The position numbers were made by a program, and so were the translations under genes. From Drosophila pseudoobscura (lineage: Eukaryota; Arthropoda; Insecta; Diptera; Drosophilidae): a stretch of 64,000 bases of DNA. The DNA is taken from the NCBI RefSeq assembly GCF_009870125.1, contig NC_046681.1, forward strand, positions 30,340,001 to 30,404,000. The letters are read 5' to 3'. Below are positions 25,934-37,042 of this stretch, piece by piece (within the stretch, counting starts at the first letter, position 1; every line of letters begins with the position of its first letter). The notes beneath the pieces were generated by a model. It did no database searches. It was not told the origin of the DNA and saw only the letters and a list, made by a program, of their open reading frames with translations.

Positions 25934-27751
25934 CTACAAATTATCCACTGTGTGCATTTCCTTTTTTAATTTTAAAATATTGAGTGGCTGGAAATACATC
26001 CTTTGCCTGTTTCGTAGCTGAAGAGGTTTGTTGGTTTTCGAATCGAGATAAAATTTTACCGTAGAGCCGACACTAACTTTATCTCCAATTTCCGAAGGTA
26101 GTAGAATATTAAACGTCGAATCTCCACTGTTCGTCTCAGGGACTGGTTCTACTCGGGCCATATAAACGCCGAAGTCTTTGGAGATATCCAGCAAGTGGAC
26201 TGTGTGGGTGGATTTTCTGTCGCTTAGATGGCGATGATTCATACTGGTTTCCTTCATCATCGTCCTGAACTCGTCCACGTAGCCTCCTTTAACACAACGC
26301 TCAGGAACCGCCTTCTTCCTGCTGAAAGCTGGAAGGTATTGACGGACGGTTGGTTCTGGCACTAGTTGAACTCCTAGCGAGGAATCAATGTAGCCATTCA
26401 TTGACTGGTCTTTTAATTCGTTCCAAAGTTGCGATGTCTGTGAGCTGGCGGATCTAGGAGAGATGTGTGACCTGCAAAATGGCATTGATTTTGTCCTACG
26501 CGGCAGTGCTGGCCAACTGGTGTTCGCTAACTCCCTACATGTCGCAAACCTGGTAGCCCAATCCGTTGTTCTCGGACTACTGCTTATGGACGTGGAATTT
26601 TGTAGGTTGAGCCAAGCCTTTTCGAACTCGGATGGAGGTTTTTTACGCTGTGACTCCACCAATGGTGATTTTAGCTGACACTGTTGCTTGGTGTTTGGCC
26701 CAGCGTCTGCAGCCGCATTCTCCTGTTGCTCGTCGCCGTCAGGTCGGGAGCTGTATTTACGTTTGGTGATGATTTGTTCCGGCGAGGAACCAATGTAGCT
26801 ATCATCGGATACGCCGGTGTGGCTCGAATCATTCAGTGACTCGTCTTTGAATTCGCTCCAAAGCTCCGATATCTTTCCAGGGGCTCTGCTGCCAGTTTGT
26901 GCGCTGGCGGATCTACGAGAGTTCTGTGACCTGCAAAATGGCATTGATTTTGTCCTACGCGGCAGTGCTGGCCAACTGGTGTTCGCTAACTCCCTACATG
27001 TCTCAAACCTGGTAGCCCAATCCGTTGTTCTCGGACTACTGCTTATGGACGTGGAATTTTGTAGGTTTAGCCAAGCCTTTTCGAACTCGGATGGAGGTTT
27101 TTTACGCTGTGACTCCACCAATGGTGATTTTGGCTGACACTGTTGCTTGGTGTTTGGACCAGCGTCTGCAGCCGCATTCTCCTGTTGCTCGTCGCCGGCA
27201 GGTCGGGAGCTGTATTTACGTTTGGTAATCATTTGTTCCGGCAAGGAACCAATGTAGCTATCATTGGATAAGCCGGTGTGGCTCGAATCATTCAGTGACT
27301 CGTCTTTAAATTCGTTCCAAAGTTCCGATATCTTTCGAGGGGCTCTGTTGCCAGTTTGTGCGCTGGCGGATCTAGAATAATTGTGTGACTTGCAGAAATA
27401 AGTGGATTTTTTTGTACGCGGCAATGCTGGCCAACTGGTGTTCGCTAGCTCCCTACATGTCGCAAACCTGGTAGCCCAATCCGTTGGTCTCGGACTACTG
27501 CTTGTGGACGTAGAATTTTTTAGTTTTAGCCAAGTCTTTTCGAACTCGGATGGAGGTTTTTTACGCTGTGACTTTGACTGAGACTGTGACTCTACCAATG
27601 GTGATTTTGGCTGACACTGTTGCTTGGTGTTTGGCCCATGGTCTGCAGCCGCAATCTCCTGTTGATTGGTGTTTGGCCCAGCGTCTGCAGCCGCATTCTC
27701 CTGTTGCTCGTCGCCGGCGAGTCGGGAGCTGTATTTACGTTTGGTGAACAT
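25934..27751 (-). CDS. Tandem-repeat protein, 605 aa, unrecognised
   Basis: An uninterrupted frame. The ATG at 27751 is preferred over one ten codons upstream (27781) because it opens MFTKRKYSS, the sequence that starts every repeat as ITKRKYSS. Three tandem units of about 150-175 residues follow, each with KRKYSSR, GDEQQENAAADAGPNTKQQ, KKPPSEFEKAWL, TDWATRF-TCRELANTSWPALP and a basic Ser/Arg block. The first two end in SELW-EFKDESLNDSSHTG; the third is shortened to QLWNELKDQSMN. The last ~115 residues are not repeated and look like a small beta-rich domain (HLLDISKDFGVYMARVEPVP, FNILLPSEIGDKVSVGSTV), reminiscent of an OB or Tudor-like fold; that is a guess. No signal peptide or membrane segment. 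It is transcribed away from the CLPTM1 homologue, sharing its promoter region. Function unknown. Confidence 0.75.
   Translation of the reverse strand: MFTKRKYSSRLAGDEQQENAAADAGPNTNQQEIAAADHGPNTKQQCQPKSPLVESQSQSKSQRKKPPSEFEKTWLKLKNSTSTSSSPRPTDWATRFATCRELANTSWPALPRTKKSTYFCKSHNYSRSASAQTGNRAPRKISELWNEFKDESLNDSSHTGLSNDSYIGSLPEQMITKRKYSSRPAGDEQQENAAADAGPNTKQQCQPKSPLVESQRKKPPSEFEKAWLNLQNSTSISSSPRTTDWATRFETCRELANTSWPALPRRTKSMPFCRSQNSRRSASAQTGSRAPGKISELWSEFKDESLNDSSHTGVSDDSYIGSSPEQIITKRKYSSRPDGDEQQENAAADAGPNTKQQCQLKSPLVESQRKKPPSEFEKAWLNLQNSTSISSSPRTTDWATRFATCRELANTSWPALPRRTKSMPFCRSHISPRSASSQTSQLWNELKDQSMNGYIDSSLGVQLVPEPTVRQYLPAFSRKKAVPERCVKGGYVDEFRTMMKETSMNHRHLSDRKSTHTVHLLDISKDFGVYMARVEPVPETNSGDSTFNILLPSEIGDKVSVGSTVKFYLDSKTNKPLQLRNRQRMYFQPLNILKLKKEMHTVDNL
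26390..27751 (-). repeat. Three ~460-bp tandem coding repeats
   Basis: Unit 1 spans about 27751-27230, unit 2 about 27229-26768, unit 3 about 26767-26390 (3' truncated). Units 2 and 3 are nearly identical over long runs (compare 26463-26680 with 26924-27140); unit 1 is more diverged and carries an extra Gln/Ser-rich insert. Such uniformity points to recent duplication or gene conversion. Confidence 0.85.
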
Positions 27752-28011
27752 TAAAATAGTGCAATATTGCTTTAAACACAAAGTTTAAAGTATTTGCAGC
27801 TTCTTTGTATTTAATTCCAAGCAGACTACATTTTTACCTCTATTGATACCTCAGTTTCACGCGCACATCGATAGTGTACAAATTCAATCGATAGTTAGTT
27901 GCCTGTCGATAGTACTATCGATTCTTTGACAGCGCTAATTGCAATTTATGGAAAAGAACGTTGTGTAAAAAACCTTAACGAAAAACGTGGATAACGTTTA
28001 AAGCACACAAC
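27752..28011. promoter_or_regulatory. Divergent promoter with DRE-like cluster
   Basis: The 260 bp between the two start codons holds four ATCGAT-core sites: 27867-27874, 27887-27894, 27905-27912 and 27915-27922. They resemble the DREF/BEAF-32 motif typical of housekeeping and divergent promoters in flies. One shared regulatory region for the repeat-protein gene and the CLPTM1 homologue is the simplest reading. No TATA box seen. Confidence 0.55.
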
Positions 28012-30043
28012 ATGTCGACTGCGGGTGATGAACGGCCTGCGGCTGAAGGCGCGGTAAGCAAAATCAAGGCTTTCTTCAATTGCATCAGCCGTGCACGAGA
28101 CATTTCAATGCTGCCCTCATTTTCAGGTGGCTGCTGGGAATGGGAACGCTGAGCTGGCCAATAATGTGGGTGCTGAAGGTCAAGAACCCCAGCAACAACA
28201 GCCCCAAAATCAGCCCACTCGCATGGAGTCCTTCTTTGCCATGACCAAGTCGCTTATCTTGCGAGCCCTGATCATCTACTTCGTCAGCTCTTTCTTCCGA
28301 AAGCCGCAGACGAATGCCGGCGAAGACAAGAGCGTGGCCAATGCGGGTCCAAAAATAACCGCGTGGAACTATTTTGAGAACGGCACAGATTTCGATTTGC
28401 ACGTCTGGCTCTCTGAGGAACCGGACGTTGTAAACTTCCAGCAAAAGGCGAATCTGCTTTGGCTCCAGGAGGATCTCACGTATGGCGATTGGAGCTCGGG
28501 CCCCACCAAGGACGGCATCTACAGCCACAACTTGCAAATAAAGGCCAGTCAGCATTTAATGAACAACGGAAGTGTCTATCTGCACGCCTTTGTGACCAGG
28601 AGCGGCGAGAGCCCAGACCCAAAATCGCCCAACTATGCCCGGAGCGGTCACATGGGCCATCAGCAGCACCAGCTAAACAAGTTCAAGAAGCTGCGAGTGA
28701 ACCGCAACTACAACCTGCTGGCCAGCGAGAAGGAGAAACTGGAGCACGAGCTGAAACACGCGAATCTCAAGGACCAGATCGTGTCCCACTGGCATCCCAA
28801 TCTGACCGTCAACCTCGTGGTGGACCAGACCAACTGGGCCCAAGGCTCGGTGCCGCCGCCACTGGACGAGTATGTCAAGTTTGTGGATGGCGGTAAGACC
28901 TATTTGCCCATTCTGTTTGTCAATGACTACTGGAATCTGCAGCGTGAATATTTACCCATAAACCAGACCACTCCCGAGCTGGAGCTACACCTGACCTTCC
29001 AGCCACTCGGAATGTTCAAGTGGCAGCTGTATGCCGCCAAGCAGATGAAGAACAAATGGGCTGGCAATATGCTGGGCGACATTATGGCAGCCGGTGCTGT
29101 GGAGGAGACAGACGAGGACCAGGACTCGCTCAAGGAGACCTTGCTCGACACCAACATCTATCTGCTCGGCATCACGGTGGCCGTCTCTATATTGCATTCG
29201 GTGTTCGAGCTGCTGGCCTTCAAGAACGACATTCAGTTCTGGAACAACCGAAAGTCGCTGGAGGGCCTCTCAGTCCGCTCCGTGTTTTTCGCCGTGTTTC
29301 AGTCGCTCATCATACTGTTGTATGTGCTGGACAATGAAACAAACTTCATGATACGCATATCCTGCTTCGTGGGCCTGGGAATTGAGGTGTGGAAGATCCA
29401 CAAGGTGGTCGACATCAACTACAACCACGATCAGAAGATCCTGGGCGTGTTCCCCCGCATCAGCTTCAACGACAAGGGCTCCTACTCGGAGAGCTCCACC
29501 AAGGAGTACGACAGGCTTGCCTTCAAGTATCTGGGCTGGGCCTGCTTCCCCTTGCTGGTGTGCTACTTCATCTATTCGCTGATCTACAACGAGCACAAGG
29601 GCTGGTACTCCTTTGTGCTGAACATGCTCTACAGCTACCTGCTGACGTTCGGATTCATCCTGATGACTCCGCAGCTGTTCATCAACTACAAGATGAAGTC
29701 TGTCGCCCACATGCCGTGGCGCATGATGACCTACAAGTTCCTCAACACATTCATCGACGACATCTTTGCGTTCGTCATCAAGATGCCCACCATGTACCGA
29801 TTAGGCTGCTTCCGCGACGACATCATATTCTTTGTGTTCCTATACCAGCGCTGGCAGTACCGCGTCGACCTAAAGCGAGTCAACGAATTCGGCTTCTCCG
29901 GCGAGATGGAGGAGCAGGCCGCGGCAGGAGCGTCTGGCGCCAAGTCGCTGCCGTTGGAGGGGCAGGCGGATGCCAATGGGGCGGCAATCGAGGCCGCGGT
30001 TCCCACGATCAAAAAGACAGCCGCACAAAAGAAACAGGACTAG
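28012..30043 (+). CDS. CLPTM1 family ER membrane protein
   Basis: Two coding exons: 28012-28053 (MSTAGDERPAAEGA, donor GTAAGC) and 28127-30043 (acceptor TTTTCAG), joined in phase 0 across a 73-nt intron to give 652 residues, the usual length for CLPTM1. An ATG at 28091 inside the intron keeps the frame open but lacks the conserved context. Features: an N-terminal hydrophobic segment (LILRALIIYFVSSFF), a long luminal region (WNYFENGTDFDLHVWLSE, several N-glycosylation sequons), then clustered membrane segments after residue ~370 (NIYLLGITVAVSILHSVFEL, LAFKYLGWACFPLLVCYFIY) with the family-typical FKNDIQFWNNRKSLEGLSVRS loop between them, and an Ala-rich, Lys-ending tail. CLPTM1 proteins are ER/Golgi membrane proteins; the mammalian one retains GABA-A receptors and its paralogue CLPTM1L scrambles a GPI precursor. 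AATAAA lies at 30304-30309. Confidence 0.93.
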
Positions 30044-30329
30044 ATAGCCATAGCCACATGTACGAGCCAGTATATGCATTAGAAAATTTCTAATATCTAT
30101 CTAATATCTAATACCATTATACTCTAACAATGTATGTAATCAAATCAGTTTTCAGTACACATAGTCAAAATATCCTCCCACCCCGCTGTAGCAAACACTA
30201 CACTCCACTATCACTATAATCCCTAGGGCTAAATTGTATGTGTATGTACGTATGTTCGTGTTTGTGTTTCGAGCCCACGCTTCTTCCCAGCGTTGGATGA
30301 TCAAATAAATTAAGTGTGAGATAAAGAAG

Positions 30330-32980
30330 AATCCACTGCATCTAATCTAATCGTCAAGCAATGGCCAGATTATAAGTTATCACGCTTGCTCTGGGAAACC
30401 ACATATGAGGTGTTTTATACACACATACATACATACGTACTCTAGAACATATGCATATGCATATCATGAAAACATTGGACCAGCTGTTTGAATAGTCACG
30501 TCCACTTTGCAGCACTGGCGCTTCAAAACTTTACAATACTGAACAAGTGCCCGGGTAAATCTAACCAATTCAAACAACTTTGTACCACAGCATCGCAGCA
30601 ACTAGAATAGAATTACCACAATGATGAAATATTATATCAAGATTAACATTTCAATAAGTATTCTTATGTTTATAAAAGTGATGCATAGTGATCCCCCTAC
30701 AAGTATAATGTCATTCCTTGGCTAAAAATGATCAAGTCACACGTACGACAACGACTCGGTAGAGGTCTTGATATCGACTTGGGCATTGTGTTGAGCCCAT
30801 CGCCCACACTATAGCTCTGGCTGCCGCTAGAAGTGGAAGTGGAACGAAGAGCAGCGATAAGCACGGAGTAGGAGGAGGAGGAGGAGAACCCGCGAATTCT
30901 CTACTGGCAAAGGCAACGGCAAGAACTGCAGTGTGTCGCGTCGTAGGCTCAGCTATTTTTATTGGTTTACCTTTCTGACTGCTCTTGGGTCTCGGGCTTG
31001 GACTTGGCAGCAGTGGCCGCGGCGCATCACTGCGCTGCCTGGCCAGGACTTGGGCTTGGACTTGGTGCTGGGCTCTGCGTGTTTTTGTAATATTTCTCAA
31101 AAGATAAGAATGCGCCCAGACCGGGCTGCCTTTCTGTTGCGGCTGCTGTTGCCATTGGCCGTTTGCTTTTGCTCTCCTGCTTGGCCCGGGCCGTGCCTGG
31201 CATTTCGGCAGCGACGACATTCATAAAGAAATAAAATCGGACAAAACTCTTGTTATGCTCTTTTTACTACATTAAGTGACAGTTTTACGAGGCAGCCAGC
31301 GAGTCGCGGGACTGGCTGTGGTTTACTCACATGATCCACACTCTATGCACTTCAATGTGGTCTAGGCAGAGTGCTGGTGCACATGGTGGACTTATTTATG
31401 TCTAGTATGTGTTGGATTTGCGGACCCAATCCAACCCAACCTGACCCTATTCCCGGAACTTTACAGTACGGTACCTTTGGATGTTCCACACAGCTTACAA
31501 TCAATATGGAACCGAGTGCTCGCTTAGGTTTTAAGTGCCGTCGGGAATTCCGGGAATTTCAGCAGTCCCATTTTCGAATTTCGAACCTAATAAGAATAAA
31601 GATGGCCAGCCACAGCCAGGGTAGCGACATCCGACAGTCTGCAGGCAAGATCCCAGCCCCAGACAGCGACTCATTCTCAGCCTTCTTTTCTTACTCTCTC
31701 ACATACATACATAATATATATATATGTACATACATACATACTTTAGGGCGCCCGGTGTCCGACACACGCATCACATGGACAGCGACAGAGCAGAGCTAGT
31801 TCACACCACCAGCCCGAGCAGCATAGCAGAGCAGTCCAACCCCGGTAAAGGGAAGTAAAACGCAGGTCCGTCCCAAACACCAAACACCGAAATTCCAGCA
31901 CCAGTAACAACAACAACGGCAGCAGCGGCGACAACAACGACAACAACAGCGAAGTAAACGACAACTAACCATAAGAAAAATGACCAGCGATAATTTTAAT
32001 TTGAAACCAGTTTCTATGCTAAACAAAATTCTACGGCGCTGCCCAAGACGGTCCGACGGTCCAGGGAAGTAACCAAATAAAAAGTGCCCGCAACAAAGAG
32101 AGCGATGGAGAGAGACTAGGAGAGACCCCAGAGAGGGAGTGAGGTCCGATGTTGTTGAAGAGAGAGAGCGCCGAAGAAACAGAAGAATTTCTTATTCCTA
32201 AAGCAAACCAAACCCGACCTGGGAGCAGGCCCTCGCCTTCGTCTTCATCTTCGTCGTCATCGTTTTTCGTTTCCTTCTCCCCGTTCAACTTTGGATGCCA
32301 GCTCCTTAGAGTTAGCGTTGGAGTCGGAGTGGGACCGAGTGAGCACGACTGAGCACAATAACGAAAGCAAATACAACAGCAACAACAGGAGCAAGTGAAG
32401 CATCCACACACCCCCCACACACTCTATGTACATTCTACAGCAGGCAAGTAATTTTTATTGTTGTTGTGTATGGGTCGCCGGTGGCTATTGAATCTTGTCG
32501 GACTGGCTATGCGCCCGAGTACGGGGCAGCATTATGGCCTAAGTCGGAGGGGCGGCTCTGTCTTTGGCTCTGGCTCCGTCTGTGCCCCAGAGTCCAAGGC
32601 ACAGCGAGAGCGAATCGGATAGGTTCATGGAAGAGCTGGCCAGAGAGAGCGCAGGCAACAATTCCGAACAAGAAAATGAAAAACGAAACTGCAACAAGTG
32701 AAAAATGTGTTGCAGGCCTCCGCTGCCGCTGCTGCTGTCGCTGCCGATGCCGCTGCCGATGCCACAACAGGTAGAGTGCAGAGAAGAGCGCAGAAGAACA
32801 AGCTACCACATTTGGCACGTATATGGCGGTCAGGAGAGTATATCTCTTTTTCTCTCCCTCTCCCTGTGTGAGATTCTCTTTGCCTAAACCTGTCAGTCGG
32901 CTTTTCCAGCCTTGGCTCGGCTCCCGCTCTGCTCATAATCTCTGCTTGCAACTCCACTCGTGGCGCTCGGCATTCAGTTT
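30330..32980. other. Intergenic/upstream DNA before fat
   Basis: No convincing reading frame. It contains CATA/TACA simple repeats (about 30420-30460 and 31700-31740) and a region around 31790-32450 with the A/C-rich CAACAACA composition typical of fly 5' leaders. That region ends in CAG followed by GCAAGT (about 32447), which could be a GC-type splice donor of an upstream fat leader exon. Weak evidence. Confidence 0.4.
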
Positions 32981-33606
32981 TCAGTTACGTTGCGACCACT
33001 GAGCGAGACTTTGGGCCGAGTTCTGCGATTCGAAAAGGCGCGCGTGCGTGAAACGGTTGACAAAAGTGAAGGTGCGTCAGTGACTTGGATTCGGTTTGCT
33101 TTTCTCCAACTGGAGATACATGCCACTGTATCCGAACATAGGGCTTTTGCTCAATGTGTCTCTGTGCAGTGCGGCGTTTACTCTGAGCACAAATCCAAAT
33201 CAATTTGTTGAAATATAAATTCAAAGCAGCTGGAAATTAAGTGCTCCCAGAGTCTTGCTCCAAGTGTATCCGTGTGTATAGCTCGCCTGTGTGTGAGCAT
33301 GTACATCTGTGTGTCGCCGTTGCAAATTTTTATAAGTGAAAAATTCCAACAACGTTGCAGCGAGCAGCCACTGCTGCAACAAGCCATATACAAGAGCGAA
33401 AAATGAAGCAAAACACGTTTTGCTAAAAGAAAAAAATATGCTGCGTCTGCAGCCATTTCAGATGTCCGCAAGTGTGTGTGTGCCTCTGTGCGTTCGTGCT
33501 TGTGTGCCCCCATCGGTATCGGTATCGGTATCCGCGCCTGTTCCCGTGTCCGTATCCGTGCGAGCCCACCAACACTAAAATGAATTTAAAAATGTGAAGA
33601 AAAATG
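32970..33606 (+). promoter_or_regulatory. ft: Candidate fat promoter and 5'UTR exon
   Basis: Two overlapping initiator-like TTCAGTT motifs lie at 32974-32987. The 600 bases that follow have the A-rich, GTGAAAAATTCCAACAA-like look of a fly leader and end at a good donor, GTAGGT at 33607. No TATA box. The next strong acceptor is the one at 36801 ahead of the fat coding exon, giving a leader intron of about 3.2 kb. The assignment to fat rests on order and orientation only. Confidence 0.35.
33512..33533. repeat. ATCGGT hexamer repeat
   Basis: Three to four copies of an ATCGGT hexamer inside the candidate fat leader exon. Confidence 0.75.
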
Positions 33607-36600
33607 GTAGGTACTTGTATATATGTACGTACATATGTACATACATACAATCATTCATAGCTATGCTATTATATGCTAGCATATATGAGATTGCACTAAC
33701 ACTGATTTGGTCTCCCATTTCGGGCTCATTTCGACTGATCCTTCAGCCAGCGGCATTACGTTTGCGAAAGTTCCGCAGTGAGAATCCGATAACCCGAACC
33801 AATGCTAAACCCAGAACAACAAATTTGCGTAAAATCCAACAGCCAGAAACAAATCACTTTTCCACTCATTTCCATTCTGGGATCACGCCCACGCGCTGTG
33901 CAAACAACTTTGGCTAATGCAATCGCATTCATAGCAGTATAATACAATTGTGGTATGCAAAAAAAAAACGATGAATGTGAATGTACAATATATGTACATA
34001 TGTACATACCATGCACATATGCATGTATAGTACAACACATATGAGTACTCGTACATCTGAGCGGTTGGCGAAGGCAGGCAGGCGGCAGACAGCGCCGCGT
34101 CTTGACGCGACTAACACAAATAAGATTAATTGTTGAATTATTATAAGCCAAAGGCAACGGTAACGTAGGCAGAGGCAGGGCCAGAGGCAGGGGCAGTTGT
34201 TGCTCTTGTCGTTGTCGTTGTCGCTGTCGTTGTGGTTGAAGTAAAGGTTGGCCTCTGTTGTTGTCGGATGATACGATGCTGGGGCTCAACCAAAGCTGGG
34301 ACCGTGAGCAGATTTCATCCGATCCGAGATCTGAGCTGAGCGGAGAGTTGAGCACAAAATGTTGCCACGTAATGGTTCAAATGGTTGTGAGTTTTGTTAT
34401 TGTAAGAAATATCGACAAAGAAAGAAGCAAGAAAATATTCCTTTTTGTTCAAAATCTTGTAGCCCCTCTCCATGGTGTATCCATTGTATGAGTGTGTATC
34501 TGTGCCTAGCATCGGCTTGCGCTTGCGCTTGCACGCCGATCAGCAGCGAAATGTAAATGAATATGGAAATATGGAAAACACGTTTTCTTTGGCCAGCCCG
34601 AACTCCAAACTCCACAGAGCTCTACTGGACTGTTCCGCTGCTCGCTTTGACTTGTTGTAGTGAGATGTAAAGTGAAAAGCCCAAATAAAATACAAATTCA
34701 TAATAATAAGGATCTGGCGGTGTGCATGGGTGTGTTAGTGCCTCTGCCACTGCCTGTTCCTGCAGGCGTTCCCCCAATGAGCGTTCCTCACGAAATTTCG
34801 AAGACGGTTCCTGGTCGCCGAAAGATATCTGTTCTGTTCTGTCCTAGCGATACTTGTATCTTTTTTATGCTCTGCCCTTTGTTGTGTATTTGAATTTGCA
34901 TTGCAAATACGGCTTAGTATACGGTATAGGCCCGGCAGAGGCACAGTCAAATCTTGCACAGATATGGTATTTATGAGCTCTCAAAAATAGCCCGCAGAGC
35001 CATGGCCATCGCCATCGCATCGATATTAATGGCGTGGAAACCAGATATGCCATAAGCCAGCGATGCGTATGGGAAAGTGTAAAAGAGACAGATAAAACAA
35101 TATGCATACATCAATCAAACAAATGGCTTTTGCCTCTCGTTCCCTTCCTCTCGAGACATTCATGTGGCCAATATTTAAATCTCGATGCCCGCAGATGGGT
35201 TCACTAATATGATTAAAGAGTGAACTCTTCGGAGTCAGCTTTGAAGAGTTCAAGCTCGACCGACTGGCGATATCACCGAGGTTTTCACTTACGCTGGGAA
35301 CATCTCTGCCATGAAGGAAGAGAAGAATATGGGGGAGAAGTTTCAAAAGTTTGAAATACTCGGAACTGATTTTGAGCGTCTTACTAATGCAATCGGTATT
35401 TGGTATTCGATAGATACAAGAGACAGGGAAAGGCACAGACCTTCCTGGGCTTCGTGTGTGTGTTTTGGTCCGGTCCCACAATAAAGAACACAAAACACCA
35501 AGAAATAAAAAATATATTTGATAGAGACCAAACGACCGAAAACGAAATGGAAGACTGCCAGGAACAGCACCAGAACCAGCAGCAGCCGCAGCAGCCTCAG
35601 TCGCATAAGCAGCAACAACCAACAATACCATTAGAGCAGGTAGATTTTGAAGATTAATGAACGGGTTCGGCTTGAAAAGCTTCGCTTCGGACAACAAAAA
35701 CGAAATTTACGACGCATTTTCAGCTACGTATGTATACTTGTAGAGATCTGATCCACAACCCACATTCTGACAGATAGTGCGGGTCCGCTGCCATACTTTT
35801 GTCTAGTTAGTCCATCTAACGATGTCTCATACCCTTTCCCTTCAAGGCGTATTATCACTTCTAACAATCACTTGACCCCCACACAGCACTCGTGCTAAAC
35901 ACACTCGGGGTTAGTGGAAGGGTATCCCGTGGTCGAGCACTACCAGCTGTCGCTGTCCATTTGGGATTTTACGCTATACGAGTGTTAATACGAATACGAA
36001 TCAGTTTTAGAGCTCGATTCTACACACAATGTTGCACGTTGTTCTTGGTTTTTGGTCTTCGCTGAGTTGGGCAGGGGCGGGGCAGTGACAGTGGGTCTCC
36101 TGTCTTTGTATTGATACTCTTATAGAATCGAAAACTAACAAGAGATTGCCCCCACAAAGCATTCATTTGGTCCAAAGCTGACGCGCATGGTATTAATGGA
36201 TGCGATGGCTGTTTTCCCATCATCTCTGTGTCTCCGTCTCCATGTGTGTGTGTGTGTGTGCTTTGGAATTTCATTTGATTAATAGACGCCGCCTAAATCT
36301 TGATTAGATTTTCCTAAAAGCCAAAGAAGAGCGGTGCCTTCTATGCCGTAGACTTGCCTCGCTTGCCTAGCTTGCCTTCAATCAGTTCGAATATATGCCC
36401 GTATTTTTATTTCGACTGCAAAGATCCCCAGTCCCTGGAGAAGGCGTGGGCTAATAGGGGTTGATTTATTAACTGGGGAAATGGGGAACAGATGAAGGCC
36501 TATCTGAGAGCTCCACGGTCGTGCAGCTAGGCGCTGGAAAACGCTGGTTACGCTTTCGCGCCTCATATGCCACTGGGCACCGTAGAGCGAACAGCTTGCA

Positions 36601-36801
36601 CCCGCCCGAGTGGCGCATGCAATTTTATGCTCGACGGAGTATGAAATGGCTGCTGTTTTTTGTTAATTGAAAGTGTTATTCCAACAAGCACATGGTGATA
36701 CATGAACTTCATTGGCGCATTAATCGACCATGAGTAAATTGAAACAAAGTCTGGACATGCGACTCGTACTAATATTATTCTTATTTTATATATTTTTTCA
36801 G
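33607..36801 (+). other. ft: Candidate 5'UTR intron of fat
   Basis: Bounded by GTAGGT at 33607 and a strong polypyrimidine acceptor TATTTTTTCAG ending at 36801. Contents are noncoding: short TACATA repeats near 33620 and 33990, a GT microsatellite (36243-36260) and scattered CAG/CAA runs. No nested gene recognised. Regulatory elements for fat could lie here; none can be named from sequence alone. Confidence 0.4.
36243..36260. repeat. GT dinucleotide microsatellite
   Basis: Nine GT dinucleotides, within the candidate fat leader intron. Confidence 0.8.
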
Positions 36802-37042
36802 GCGAATTTTACTGACGAATCGATAAACCATTCGAAAGATGTGAACTGACGTGAAAATGATCTAAAATGCACCGAGAGCAAAGCAAAGCAGAAAGTAAAA
36901 AAGTGTACAGCAAATGAAAAAGTTGAAAAGTAGACAAAGACAAAGGAGAAGGGGAAGGGAAAGAAGCGAACAAGAAAGTGCGAAATTTAAGGAATACGGC
37001 CCACTACGTCCAATACCAGCTCCCAGGAGCTCCAAAGAGACG
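36802..37042 (+). other. ft: fat leader just before the start codon
   Basis: Begins after the acceptor at 36801. The reading frame is open upstream to an ATG at 36914, which would add 43 very basic residues (Arg/Lys-rich, purine-rich DNA) ahead of the hydrophobic core. I prefer 37043: A at -3 and G at +4, a normal-length signal peptide, and the known fly protein starts close to the hydrophobic core. Confidence 0.6.

Noticed and set aside
29389..30093. 234-codon plus-strand frame overlapping the CLPTM1 exon
   Set aside because: Alternate-frame shadow of a real, conserved coding exon; Gln/His/Arg-rich composition follows from the frame shift.
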